DNA from: Chondrinema litorale
Lineage (GTDB): Bacteria > Bacteroidota > Bacteroidia > Cytophagales > Flammeovirgaceae
Direction: 5' to 3'
NCBI RefSeq assembly: GCF_026250525.1
Contig: NZ_CP111061.1
Span: 57,000-120,999, forward strand
Length of the DNA: 64,000 nt
Made by a program: the position numbers and the translations under genes. The notes beneath the pieces were generated by a model that saw only the letters and a list, made by a program, of their open reading frames with translations, had not been told where the DNA came from and did no database searches. This document shows, in pieces, positions 26,218-34,386 of the stretch (position 1 is the first letter of the stretch; each line of letters starts with the position of its first letter).

Positions 26218-26757
26218 AAATCAATCCCTAGTGTGTCAATAATTTAATTTAGCTATAAAATAAAATTGAATTTGAATCTCAATGTGCTAGTTCAAATTCT
26301 CAATTCAGACAGTGAAAACCAGAGATGATATTTTGTACTCACCTTTTCAGGATTTTTTTTATTTTTTTTTTGAGTTTACTAAGTTTTTATGGAGTCGAAC
26401 ACAATAAAAAGTAGCTTAAAAGCTAAATAAGCAGATTTTTGGATAAAAAATTTCTCTTGAAAATTTTTAGACAAACTTCTATTATTTTATACCTATCTCA
26501 CGATTAGATTGGGTTACTTTAAGTTTATAAATTGTTATTCATCATACTTAATTTAAATTTTTAGTTATCAAGTAATCAATACACATTTAAGTATAATTCC
26601 ATTGGCAATTTCAATATTATCTTCAAAAAAATATTTGATCTAACCCACTGATAATAAGCAACTTCAGCTATTATATTTATTTATTTAAAAAAAATTTAAG
26701 CATAGAGAGAAGGATTTTTAAAAACTGGCTGTCAAAAGGGAAATCAAAACATACATT
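26218..26757. other. Divergent intergenic region between kelch and YHYH genes
   Basis: About 540 bases, extremely AT-rich, with a T-rich tract around 26347-26371. No ORF worth calling. It must carry promoters for the two diverging transcripts, but I could not identify either with confidence. Confidence 0.5.
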
Positions 26758-27528
26758 ATGCTTAAGTATTCTAGTATTACTTTTTTTACTTTCAGTCTTA
26801 TAACAGCTATTACATTATTGACTGCTTGCGATAATGATGATGATATATCATCAGACGACACCAATGAAACAACCGAAGTTACTTTGCACAATGCATTTGC
26901 AGAATTTGACAGCGACAATCTAGATATTTATCTAGATGGCGATGAGGTTGTATTAGAATCTAACGGAATGACTAATCACACTTCGCCTTATTGGTCTCCA
27001 ACACACGAACTTTATGTAGAAGCAACTGTGGCTGATGACTTGGCTCCTGGCTTTATAGACGACTTTAGCGGATCATACACTTTAAGAGTACCGGCAAATC
27101 CTGACAAAGCATCTAGCTCTTCGTCTACTGGTTTAGGTTCCATTGGTTTTGCTATTAGTGGCGGCATGATTTACAATGATGAAGAAGGGCCAAATGTACC
27201 TTTGGATGATGCTGCCACTTCGCTAGATTACTCTGGTGCTCATACCGGACCTCAAAGCTATCATTACCATTTAGAGCCAAAAGCTTGGTCTAACGACGAT
27301 GAAGAGTTAATAGGCATTATCTCAGATGGTTTTTTCTTGTATGGAAGAAAGTGTAATGCAACAGGCTCCTACCCTACCGATTTAGATGCTTCTGGTGGAC
27401 ATACAAGTATCACTCAATTTAACTCTGAAGCTGAGTATCATTACCATATTCAGAATGAGCTTTACTTGAACAAGTACTACATTTTATTTCCGGGTGATTA
27501 CCAAGGCTCTCCAAATGCGATACAATAG
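26758..27528 (+). CDS. YHYH-domain lipoprotein
   Basis: A 256-residue exported lipoprotein with lipid cysteine in LLTACDNDDD and a long acidic linker after it. It contains two YHYH motifs, in SYHYHLEPKAW and in EYHYHIQNELY, with the intervening IGIISDGFFLYGRKC, all of which define the YHYH family (PF14240). The histidine clusters suggest metal binding, though that is inference. It overlaps the following lipoprotein gene by 14 bases and forms an operon with that gene and an SCO1-like gene. Confidence 0.9.
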   Translation: MLKYSSITFFTFSLITAITLLTACDNDDDISSDDTNETTEVTLHNAFAEFDSDNLDIYLDGDEVVLESNGMTNHTSPYWSPTHELYVEATVADDLAPGFIDDFSGSYTLRVPANPDKASSSSSTGLGSIGFAISGGMIYNDEEGPNVPLDDAATSLDYSGAHTGPQSYHYHLEPKAWSNDDEELIGIISDGFFLYGRKCNATGSYPTDLDASGGHTSITQFNSEAEYHYHIQNELYLNKYYILFPGDYQGSPNAIQ

Positions 27529-28111
27529 TATATTTTTAATTTGCTGTATTATGCTAATTGGCTGTAAAAAATCTGAGAATAATTCTCTTTCATTAAACTA
27601 TTGGTTTAGTGTACAACAAGATACTGTAACAGCTAATTTATTAGAGCTAAACCCTGTAAAGGGGCTTGTTTACTATAAAAACAAGCCTTTTACAGGAGTT
27701 TCAGCTAAGTATTTTGATACTGGGAAGCTGTTTTCCGCTATCGAATATGTGGATGGCAAAAAGCATGGAACATATAAGAAATGGTACCCGGATGGTTTAT
27801 TGAGCTTTCATGGAAATTATATAGCTGGTAAAAAACAAGGGAAAGCTAAAAGCTGGTGGAAAAATGGCGTACAGCGCTCAGAAGCAAATTTTGAAAAAGG
27901 GGTCGCACATGGTATTCAATTGCAATGGTATAAAAGCGGTTCAATGTTTAAGCGCTTGCATTTGAATTATGGAAAAGAAGAAGGTCTACAACAATCTTGG
28001 CGTGAAAACGGCAAACTCTATTGTAATTACGAAGCCAGAAACGGGCGAATATTTGGATTAAAAAGAGCAAACTTGTGCTATGAATTGGAAGACGAAAATG
28101 TTAAATACTAA
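27515..28111 (+). CDS. MORN-like/YwqK-type repeat lipoprotein
   Basis: A 198-residue lipoprotein beginning MRYNSIFLICCIMLIGCKKS, so I choose the ATG at 27515 rather than the upstream 27494 codon. The body has repeats of the antitoxin-YwqK/MORN-variant type: KHGTYKKWYPDGLLSFHGNY, KQGKAKSWWKNGVQRSEAN and AHGIQLQWYKSGSMFKRL. Such repeats are common in secreted Bacteroidota proteins and have no settled function. It overlaps YHYH by 14 bases and the SCO1-like gene by 14 bases, so all three are translationally coupled. Confidence 0.8.
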   Translation: MRYNSIFLICCIMLIGCKKSENNSLSLNYWFSVQQDTVTANLLELNPVKGLVYYKNKPFTGVSAKYFDTGKLFSAIEYVDGKKHGTYKKWYPDGLLSFHGNYIAGKKQGKAKSWWKNGVQRSEANFEKGVAHGIQLQWYKSGSMFKRLHLNYGKEEGLQQSWRENGKLYCNYEARNGRIFGLKRANLCYELEDENVKY

Positions 28112-28748
28112 TTGGTTAATTATCGGATTGATTTTTTTGTTTGCCTGTGAAAATAGTAGCATGCATGGCAGTAGAGTGGCAACATTGCCATTTTATAAAG
28201 ATGCTGCATTTACACCTCACTGGTTTACACCTCAAAGCGATACTTTAGCCTCATTTCATAAAATTTCAGACTTTAACCTAATTGATCAAGAGGGTGATTC
28301 AGTGACAGAAAATACCTTTGAAGATAAGATTTATGTGGCTAATTTTTTCTTCACTTTCTGTCCTGGCATTTGCCCCAAAATGACCAACAACATGGCAATT
28401 GTACAAGACGCCTTTTTAGAAGACGACGAAGTGCTTTTGCTTTCTCATTCTGTAACTCCGGAACACGATTCAGTAGAGATTTTAAATGAGTTTGCCAATA
28501 CTTACGCAGTCAACTCTAAAAAATGGCATTTGGTAACTGGTGACCGCCAGCATATTTATAAACTTGGTAGAAAGGATTACTTTATAGAAGAAAACCTCGG
28601 GCGTAATAAAAATGCTGATGATTTTCTTCATACTGAAAACTTTGTGTTGATTGATAAGCAGAAACACATTCGAGGTATTTATAATGGATTAAATAAAACC
28701 TCCGTCAATCAGCTAATTGCTGATATTAAAACTTTAAAAAATGAATAG
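28098..28748 (+). CDS. SCO1/SenC-family lipoprotein
   Basis: A 216-residue membrane-anchored thioredoxin-fold protein. I choose the ATG at 28098, giving the lipoprotein signal MLNTNWLIIGLIFLFAC with lipid Cys17. The copper/redox motif is present as C88 and C92 in TFCPGICPKM, and a candidate third ligand histidine occurs in DDFLHTENFVLID. SCO proteins deliver copper to cytochrome oxidase CuA or act as thiol oxidoreductases; no oxidase genes are in the window. It closes the YHYH/MORN/SCO operon and is followed by a terminator. Confidence 0.92.
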   Translation: MLNTNWLIIGLIFLFACENSSMHGSRVATLPFYKDAAFTPHWFTPQSDTLASFHKISDFNLIDQEGDSVTENTFEDKIYVANFFFTFCPGICPKMTNNMAIVQDAFLEDDEVLLLSHSVTPEHDSVEILNEFANTYAVNSKKWHLVTGDRQHIYKLGRKDYFIEENLGRNKNADDFLHTENFVLIDKQKHIRGIYNGLNKTSVNQLIADIKTLKNE

Positions 28749-28764
28749 AAGATTTTGAAAATTT

Positions 28765-28831
28765 AGTGGCTTAGGTATTGACTCTCCATGTATACTTGTT
28801 GAACAAATAACTTCCAATACCTTAAGCCACT
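28765..28831. terminator. Hairpin terminator between the SCO1 operon and the TonB receptor
   Basis: Arms 28765-28780 and 28815-28831 are complementary over 16 positions with a single bulged base; the loop is about 34 bases. T-rich on the + side and A-rich on the - side, it can stop transcription from both convergent genes. Confidence 0.75.
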
Positions 28832-28852
28832 TTTTCTAATTAGTTGGTTGAA

Positions 28853-31189
28853 TTAAAACGAAATCTTATAACTCACATTAGGAACAATTAAAGCTTCTCT
28901 GTACATCTCTACACTTTGCGTTTTTAGATTATACCTGTGCCCAAGAAATTCCTTATAATTATTGGCATTAATCACTTTTAATGATAACTCGTGGGCACTT
29001 TTCTGCTTATTCCATTTGTAGTTTACCGTAACATGAGTTACCACAGATGTTTTTGCCTGCTGAGTAAAAGGATTGGTTTCATCATACACCACATCTTGTT
29101 GTAAGGCAGATTGTTGCTTATCGATAACTGAATATTTATCTCCACCCTGCACGCTCAATCTCAAATTCACACTAAATAAATTCTGATTTTCTCTGCCTAC
29201 ATTGTACTCTTTACCGACTAGTGCATTTACCAAGTAGTTTCTGTTAAACCTGGTATTATACCATTCGTCTGTATCTCCTTTGTATTCAGATTGAAATAGT
29301 GATGTGGTAAACAGAAAATAGAATCCCCTACTCATGTATTGCTCTAAGGTAAAGTCGATACCGTAGTTTCTACCCTTTCCATTGTTCACAAAAGTATCGC
29401 TGATGAACCAGTCGTCTTGCAGGTTAAGCAAAGAGAAAGTACTGTCAGCAATTACAGGAATATCGAATAAATACTGGTAATAAGGTTCTATTTTTAGATG
29501 TAAACTCTCATTGATGTTCCAATCGTAACCCAACACAATATGGTGTGCCTTTGTAAAATCCAGATTCTTATTAGGGAAACTGCTACCATCGCTACTTTTA
29601 GTAAAATAGGTATTGATTCTTTCTAATCGACTGTGTAAACCATAACCCAAACTCAGTTTATGTTTCTCATCAATTTCGTAAGAAATGCCTAACCTTGGCT
29701 CTATGGTTCTATTTTGATTGAGTGTAAAGTACTGAAAGTTTATACCTGCATTTACTGTAAATTGATTGTAGAAAAAAGTAGAATTGGTATAAGCTGAAAG
29801 TAAGGTGCTAAAACCCTTATCAGTTACCAATGTATTCAACTCACCAGCATCGTCCGCTTCTTGTAATAACAAATCGTAACCCATACCGGTAACAGTTATT
29901 CCTGTTTTATTCGCATGTCTGTCGCTTACCTTATTATTCAGTACCGATTTAAAAGTGACATTATAATACTTGTTGTCAATCAAATTATGGTCTTGCGCTT
30001 CTAGTAAATCATTTAGCCTCTTGGTTTTTAAATCAATCCCATTCGTAGAAAATGCCAATGTGGAATTTAATGAAGTATTAGACCCAAAGAAAAACTTATG
30101 GTTTAATCCTGTCGCTCCCATATACTGGTTTACTTTCTGGTCTTCTTTATCCTGATAATACTCCCATTTCTCCGAATCGGTTTCTGGTTCTGCTCCTGAT
30201 TTATCAGACAAGCCAATTCCCCAAATAGAAAATACACCTGCATTCTCAGTCGGGAATTTTAGCTTGAAAGCCAAGTCCTGATAGTTAGTGCCTTGCGCAT
30301 CTTCTGGCAACACAGGTGCAATCAAACCTAAAGTAGAGTATCGATAGTTTACCACATAAGATGATCTTTTATTTTTGCTTAATGGACCTTCTGAAGACAG
30401 ATCAATTCCGATAGCACCAACTTGAACACTATGCTCATGATCGGTATTATTCCCATTGCGCATTTGTATGTCGAAAACACCAGAAAGCGCATTGTTATAT
30501 TCCGCAGGAAAAGCACCAGTTAAGAAATCTGAGTTAGCCAATAGGTTACTACTCAAGGCAGTAAGTCCACCACCACCAAAGGCAGCTAAATCTGCAAAAT
30601 GGTTCGGATTAGGAATCTCTACACCTTCCATTTTCCACTGCAAAAACTTAGGTGCATTTCCCCTAATTACAATTGCATTGTTAGCAACATTACTAGCAAC
30701 ACCCGCAAAAGATGAAGCCAATCTAGCTGGATCGTCAAAACCTCCTGCATACCTGTTGGCTTCTTCCACACTTAACATTCTGGCACTTACCATCGCATTT
30801 GGGTTAATGGCAGATTCTTTCTGAATACGAGGAGTTACTTCTATTTCGTCAAGCATTTCTGCATTTTCAACTAGTTTAAATGTGAGTGAAAGCGCTTTGC
30901 CTTTCGTAACCAACACTTCTGGAATAATCACCGGCTCGTAGCCCATATATGAGGCTTGCAAATTGTATCTACCAACTGGCACATTGTTTATCACAAAATT
31001 TCCATCTTCGTCGGTAGTTGCACCGAGCATAGGTTCTGTTTGAAGAATAATGACTGTGGCAAATGGCAAAGGTGCCTGTGAAGTTTGATCGACAACTTGC
31101 CCCCTCACCTGTTGTGTAATTGTTTGAGCATAAGAATACCTTTGCAAGCCCACTAGGACTGCGATTAGTAACATAGATCGCAAAATCAT
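28853..31189 (-). CDS. TonB-dependent receptor with carboxypeptidase-regulatory-like N-domain
   Basis: Outer-membrane active transporter, 778 residues. Signal peptide ending SYAQ, then a CarboxypepD_reg-like domain (VRGQVVDQTSQAPLPFATVI, TTDEDGNFVINNVPVGRYNL), a plug domain with VIRGNAPKFLQWKMEGVEIP and PAEYNNALSGVFDIQMRNGN, and a 22-strand-type barrel with many aromatic-alternating strands ending in SYKISF. No SusD-like gene is adjacent, so it is not a polysaccharide-utilisation pair; a metal, vitamin or siderophore cargo is possible. A consensus promoter and an 18-bp palindrome lie upstream (31215-31262). Confidence 0.93.
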   Translation of the reverse strand: MILRSMLLIAVLVGLQRYSYAQTITQQVRGQVVDQTSQAPLPFATVIILQTEPMLGATTDEDGNFVINNVPVGRYNLQASYMGYEPVIIPEVLVTKGKALSLTFKLVENAEMLDEIEVTPRIQKESAINPNAMVSARMLSVEEANRYAGGFDDPARLASSFAGVASNVANNAIVIRGNAPKFLQWKMEGVEIPNPNHFADLAAFGGGGLTALSSNLLANSDFLTGAFPAEYNNALSGVFDIQMRNGNNTDHEHSVQVGAIGIDLSSEGPLSKNKRSSYVVNYRYSTLGLIAPVLPEDAQGTNYQDLAFKLKFPTENAGVFSIWGIGLSDKSGAEPETDSEKWEYYQDKEDQKVNQYMGATGLNHKFFFGSNTSLNSTLAFSTNGIDLKTKRLNDLLEAQDHNLIDNKYYNVTFKSVLNNKVSDRHANKTGITVTGMGYDLLLQEADDAGELNTLVTDKGFSTLLSAYTNSTFFYNQFTVNAGINFQYFTLNQNRTIEPRLGISYEIDEKHKLSLGYGLHSRLERINTYFTKSSDGSSFPNKNLDFTKAHHIVLGYDWNINESLHLKIEPYYQYLFDIPVIADSTFSLLNLQDDWFISDTFVNNGKGRNYGIDFTLEQYMSRGFYFLFTTSLFQSEYKGDTDEWYNTRFNRNYLVNALVGKEYNVGRENQNLFSVNLRLSVQGGDKYSVIDKQQSALQQDVVYDETNPFTQQAKTSVVTHVTVNYKWNKQKSAHELSLKVINANNYKEFLGHRYNLKTQSVEMYREALIVPNVSYKISF

Positions 31190-31214
31190 GAAAGTTTATT
31201 TATTGATGATGTTA

Positions 31215-31245
31215 CAAAGCTACAGGCATAGCTGATTGCCATCAA
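31215..31245 (-). promoter_or_regulatory. Bacteroidota-type promoter of the TonB receptor
   Basis: On the - strand, TTG at 31245-31243 is followed after 20 bases by TAGCTTTG at 31222-31215, matching the TTG-N19-21-TAnnTTTG consensus of the phylum. The -7 element ends 25 bases before the receptor start codon, a reasonable leader length. Confidence 0.65.
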
Positions 31246-31262
31246 TACTGATCGATCAGTAT
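31245..31262. promoter_or_regulatory. 18-bp perfect palindrome, candidate operator
   Basis: ATACTGATCGATCAGTAT is a perfect palindrome that overlaps the first base of the predicted -33 TTG of the receptor promoter. The size and symmetry suit a dimeric repressor or activator site. A hairpin role is less likely because no T-tract follows on either strand. Confidence 0.6.
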
Positions 31263-31268
31263 ATTTTA

Positions 31269-32048
31269 CTAGATAAGGCCTAATCTGCCTGCAAACTCAA
31301 TGGCTTCTATAGAGGTATTGGCACTAAGCTTTTTCAAAATTTTTTGTCGGTGGGTATTTACTGTATGCACACTAATGGATAAATTGTCTGAAATCTCTTT
31401 ACTCAAATAGCCCTCTTTTACCAAATTAAGAATTTCTGCTTCTCTTTCTGTCAATAGTTTTTTGGATAAATCAGTAGATTGGTTTTGCTCCGAGATTGTT
31501 TGGACCTCTCCTGTTTTAATATTGATTAACTGGCCCTTTACTTCATCAGAATTATTTTGATTAGGCGAAACATCTACCACACTAAGCGACAACCACATGT
31601 TTCCAAAATTATCCATCTCCAAAACCTGATGTTGCTCTATTATTCTGATGTATTTACCTTGGTGGTTTTGTATTCTGTATTCACTTTGATACTTAAACTT
31701 TTTCACCTCTTCTTCGGGTAAAGTAATGAAATACCGCAGCAAATCTGTACCTCGCTTTACAAGTATCAACAAATCGTCTGGATGCACTTTTGAATTGAAG
31801 TAGTCATTGCCCACTTCTTCAATCTGGTTCATGTCATAACCAAATATTTCTTCCAAATTGTATGAAGCATAAATGTGCTCTCTCTTGTTCATGTCAAACA
31901 CTGTGAGTCCAGTGTTATTCACCTTAGCCATTTGATTTAGAAATGGAATTTGCTGCTCAAAAACAGTATAATCCAAACTTTCAATATCAAAAACCAGATT
32001 TTCTAACAGTTGATTATACTCTCTTAAAAGCTCATTTAATTTCTCCAC
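31269..32048 (-). CDS. PAS-LuxR transcriptional regulator
   Basis: A 259-residue cytoplasmic regulator. Residues about 45-160 look like a PAS fold of the PAS_3 type (TGLTVFDMNKREHIYASYNL, VHPDDLLILVKRG, QSEYRIQNHQGKYIRIIEQH), and the C-terminus is a LuxR helix-turn-helix (LTEREAEILNLVKEGYLSKE, ISVHTVNTHRQKILKKL). It stops 79 bases before the TonB receptor start and is transcribed in the same direction, with the receptor promoter between them. Ligand and targets unknown; control of the receptor is possible by position. Confidence 0.88.
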   Translation of the reverse strand: MEKLNELLREYNQLLENLVFDIESLDYTVFEQQIPFLNQMAKVNNTGLTVFDMNKREHIYASYNLEEIFGYDMNQIEEVGNDYFNSKVHPDDLLILVKRGTDLLRYFITLPEEEVKKFKYQSEYRIQNHQGKYIRIIEQHQVLEMDNFGNMWLSLSVVDVSPNQNNSDEVKGQLINIKTGEVQTISEQNQSTDLSKKLLTEREAEILNLVKEGYLSKEISDNLSISVHTVNTHRQKILKKLSANTSIEAIEFAGRLGLI

Positions 32049-32119
32049 AGGAACATCTTTAAGGCCAAAAATAATACTTCAACTCTCAGAAAGCTAAATG
32101 ACTTCAGGGTTGATTACTG

Positions 32120-33451
32120 TTAAAAAAGTGATTCTTGTTTTCCTGTAATATGATACTCTCCATTGCGAGCAACAATACTAAAACCTTTATTCACATGTAT
32201 CCATTGGATAAAATCAGACTCGTATTCTGGCAATAAAAAGTTTTTAAACCAAAATGCAAATTCTTTGTGCCCTGTATTGAGGTTGTTTTCTAAAAGCAAC
32301 TTTTTGCGGAGATAAGGATTGTTCTTTACATAACCTCTAAAAGTGTCTATTTCTCTACCTGAAGCATTAGAAAGTAGTTTCTCTCCTCTACTATCTCGCT
32401 CTTCTTCATACTCCTCTCTCCAACTTTCAATCATGGCAGTTTCTTTTTCTCTTCGCTCTACCTCAGCATTTTTGAAAGCCTCATTTATCTGCTCTTCTTT
32501 CTCCTTTAAAATTTGCTTTTCTGTTTTTGTGTTGGCATTACGCTCGATCAAACTCACCAAATAAGCCGATGGATTTTTAACTCTACCTGTTTTATATCCT
32601 TTTTTGGTTTCTTCGATCAACTCCATCAAATATTCCGGTTCTCTTCCCTCATCATTCAAATAATAATCTGCCTGTTTCTGACTTAAACCTAATTCTTCAA
32701 ATGCCAAAATCACATCTTTTATACCCTCCTTGCGCATGGTATTGGATTTGATTTGTTTCGGCAACCTTTTTTTCTTGATAATGAAATCTATCTCAGTAAT
32801 TTTTCTGCCTTGTTTTCGCTCGGTAAACTCAAAGCTTACATCGCAGTTTTTGTCCAAGTCTTTTTTAGCCTGCTCAATCACTTTTTTCTTAAACATGTTG
32901 TAGCTACGGTATTTATCCTGCAACCTCAACATGCGTCTAAGATCTGCCACAGCAATTGTTCTTTTACCTATGCGCTCATATTGTTTAATCAACTCATAAA
33001 TACGCATAGAATACTGGCTACGTAGCGAAAGTACATTGTAATCGTAGAAACTGGTAAACCTTTCTTTGAGGTCTATCATGTGCGGTTTAAGCTTGGGTAC
33101 AAAAATAATCCCGATGGTTCCTTCTTTGTGTTTGTGCATAGACCAAGTGATAAACGGAAACTGCTCTACGTTGCCATTGTCATGTCTAATTTGCACTACT
33201 CTGGTCATCAGTCTTTTTACAATTTCAATCATACGCTCATAAAGTGCATGATTGTCTTTGAGACCCAAATCTTCTTGAAAATCTTTAATTCGAAGTTGAT
33301 AGGTTTTAAAATCTTCGTCACCTTTACGTACTTGCATAGCCATTAAGTAAATGATTTTCATCTCTATGGGCGTGAGACGATATTCTGCATTTACCAGATA
33401 ATTACTCTTTACAATTAATGAACCGCTACCTACTTTTTCCGGATTATCCAT
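32120..33451 (-). CDS. rep: Plasmid replication initiator, Rep_3/RepB-like
   Basis: Initiator protein that would bind the iterons upstream. I take the ATG at 33451 (MDNPEKVGSGSLIVKSNYLV); an upstream in-frame start at 33526 would add 25 residues that read like non-coding, cysteine-rich sequence and would run into the operator-like repeats. The 443-residue protein has the paired winged-helix layout of Rep_3 proteins: AEYRLTPIEMKIIYLMAMQV, then SLRSQYSMRIYELIKQYERI followed by LRRMLRLQDKYRSYNMFKKK. A long charged coiled-coil region and a C-terminal domain follow, a longer tail than small-plasmid initiators have. Strong evidence that this is an iteron-type replicon. Confidence 0.9.
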   Translation of the reverse strand: MDNPEKVGSGSLIVKSNYLVNAEYRLTPIEMKIIYLMAMQVRKGDEDFKTYQLRIKDFQEDLGLKDNHALYERMIEIVKRLMTRVVQIRHDNGNVEQFPFITWSMHKHKEGTIGIIFVPKLKPHMIDLKERFTSFYDYNVLSLRSQYSMRIYELIKQYERIGKRTIAVADLRRMLRLQDKYRSYNMFKKKVIEQAKKDLDKNCDVSFEFTERKQGRKITEIDFIIKKKRLPKQIKSNTMRKEGIKDVILAFEELGLSQKQADYYLNDEGREPEYLMELIEETKKGYKTGRVKNPSAYLVSLIERNANTKTEKQILKEKEEQINEAFKNAEVERREKETAMIESWREEYEEERDSRGEKLLSNASGREIDTFRGYVKNNPYLRKKLLLENNLNTGHKEFAFWFKNFLLPEYESDFIQWIHVNKGFSIVARNGEYHITGKQESLF

Positions 33452-33495
33452 ATCAATAGATTTACTTCTAATGCAAAGTATCACTACGGAAAAAC

Positions 33496-33528
33496 AAAAG
33501 CAACCGCTGTTTAAACTGGGTTGCATTT
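33496..33528. promoter_or_regulatory. Inverted iteron halves upstream of rep, candidate autoregulatory operator
   Basis: AAAAGCAACC (33496-33505) faces GGTTGCATTT (33519-33528), an inverted pair of the iteron core GGTTGC separated by 13 bases, 45-77 bases before the rep ATG. In iteron plasmids initiator dimers repress their own gene through such inverted half-sites. The assignment is by analogy. Confidence 0.6.
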
Positions 33529-33533
33529 TTATT

Positions 33534-34165
33534 CCTCAAAAGGTTGCATTAAGATAAATTTATTCCTCAATAAGTTGCTTTACTATGGATGTTTAGCTGA
33601 TAATTGATGGAAAAGCAACCTTATTATTCCCGCATATAAGCAGTAAAAAACCTAGATTTTATCTTTTACCTCAAAAAGTTGCTTTTAAAAATAACTTAGC
33701 CGCAAAAGGTTGCTTTTAGGATATAAAAAGATGCTTGCAGGCGCTATTAGGAGCCACATTTTTATACTCTCAACTAATTGGTTGCTTTTAATGATTTCAA
33801 ATTCAATAAAGTTGCTTTAAATTGAGACAAAGGTGCTTTATAGCCCTCAAAAGGTTGCTTTAAACAGTAGAAATCTACGAAAAAGTTGCTTTTAGCTAAA
33901 TGAGATCACTTTTACCGAGCCGCAAAAGGTTGCTTTTAAGCTAAAATACATCTAAATATCTCTCCTAAATCTGCATTTAAGTCTAAAGTCTAGTATAATT
34001 GATCCTGTTTTTTGCTTTTTGAGTAGGAAAATGAGGTAATACCTTAAAAGGTTGCTTCAGTTCCGCAATTGATTGCTTTACTTCCTCATTCAGTTGCTTC
34101 TATTCCTCAAAAGGTGGTTTTGTTTCCTCATTCAGTTGCTTAAACCTCCTCAATTAATTGCTTTT
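33534..34165 (+). repeat. Iteron array of the replication origin, about 16 direct copies
   Basis: Direct repeats close to CCTCAAAAGGTTGCTTTTA start at 33534, 33565, 33669, 33700, 33771, 33802, 33824, 33845, 33877, 33920, 34042, 34063, 34084, 34105, 34126 and 34148. The core GGTTGCTTT is best conserved; a sub-variant reads CCTCATTCAGTTGCTT. Spacing is mostly 21-22 or 31-32 bases, that is two or three helical turns. An inverted core also occurs at 33611-33620. The 104-base gap between 33938 and 34042 is AT-rich and could be the unwinding element. I found no DnaA box matching TTATNCACA. Confidence 0.9.
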
Positions 34166-34314
34166 GCCTTTATAAGATATTAATAATCAATTAGTTACAG
34201 GTGCATAAAACATTAAAACAATTAAAATAAATAAAAACAACTAAAATACTTAAGCTAAGATTTCAAGTGTGTTTCTATTTTTTGTTTTACTCTAGAAATA
34301 TCAGCTAGAATTTT

Positions 34315-34344
34315 TTGTTTTTTTGGATTAATGAAACATCTTTG
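34315..34344 (+). promoter_or_regulatory. Possible parA promoter
   Basis: TTG at 34315-34317, a 19-base spacer, and CATCTTTG at 34337-34344 match the phylum consensus with one mismatch in the -7 box, 42 bases before the parA ATG. Weak because the surrounding DNA is T-rich. Confidence 0.3.
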
Positions 34345-34386
34345 TTTTAAATCAAAACTAAATAATACAACCTTGTTTCATTAGTG

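Noticed and set aside
28853..31189. SusC-type receptor of a polysaccharide utilisation locus
   Set aside because: No SusD-like gene or glycoside hydrolase lies nearby, so a sugar-uptake role is not supported.
33452..33526. Longer rep reading frame with 25 extra N-terminal residues
   Set aside because: The extra sequence is cysteine-rich without family similarity and would overlap the operator-like inverted repeat; the ATG at 33451 fits Rep_3 proteins.
33534..34165. CRISPR array
   Set aside because: The repeats are short, degenerate and irregularly spaced, with no unique spacers and no cas genes; next to rep and parA they are iterons.
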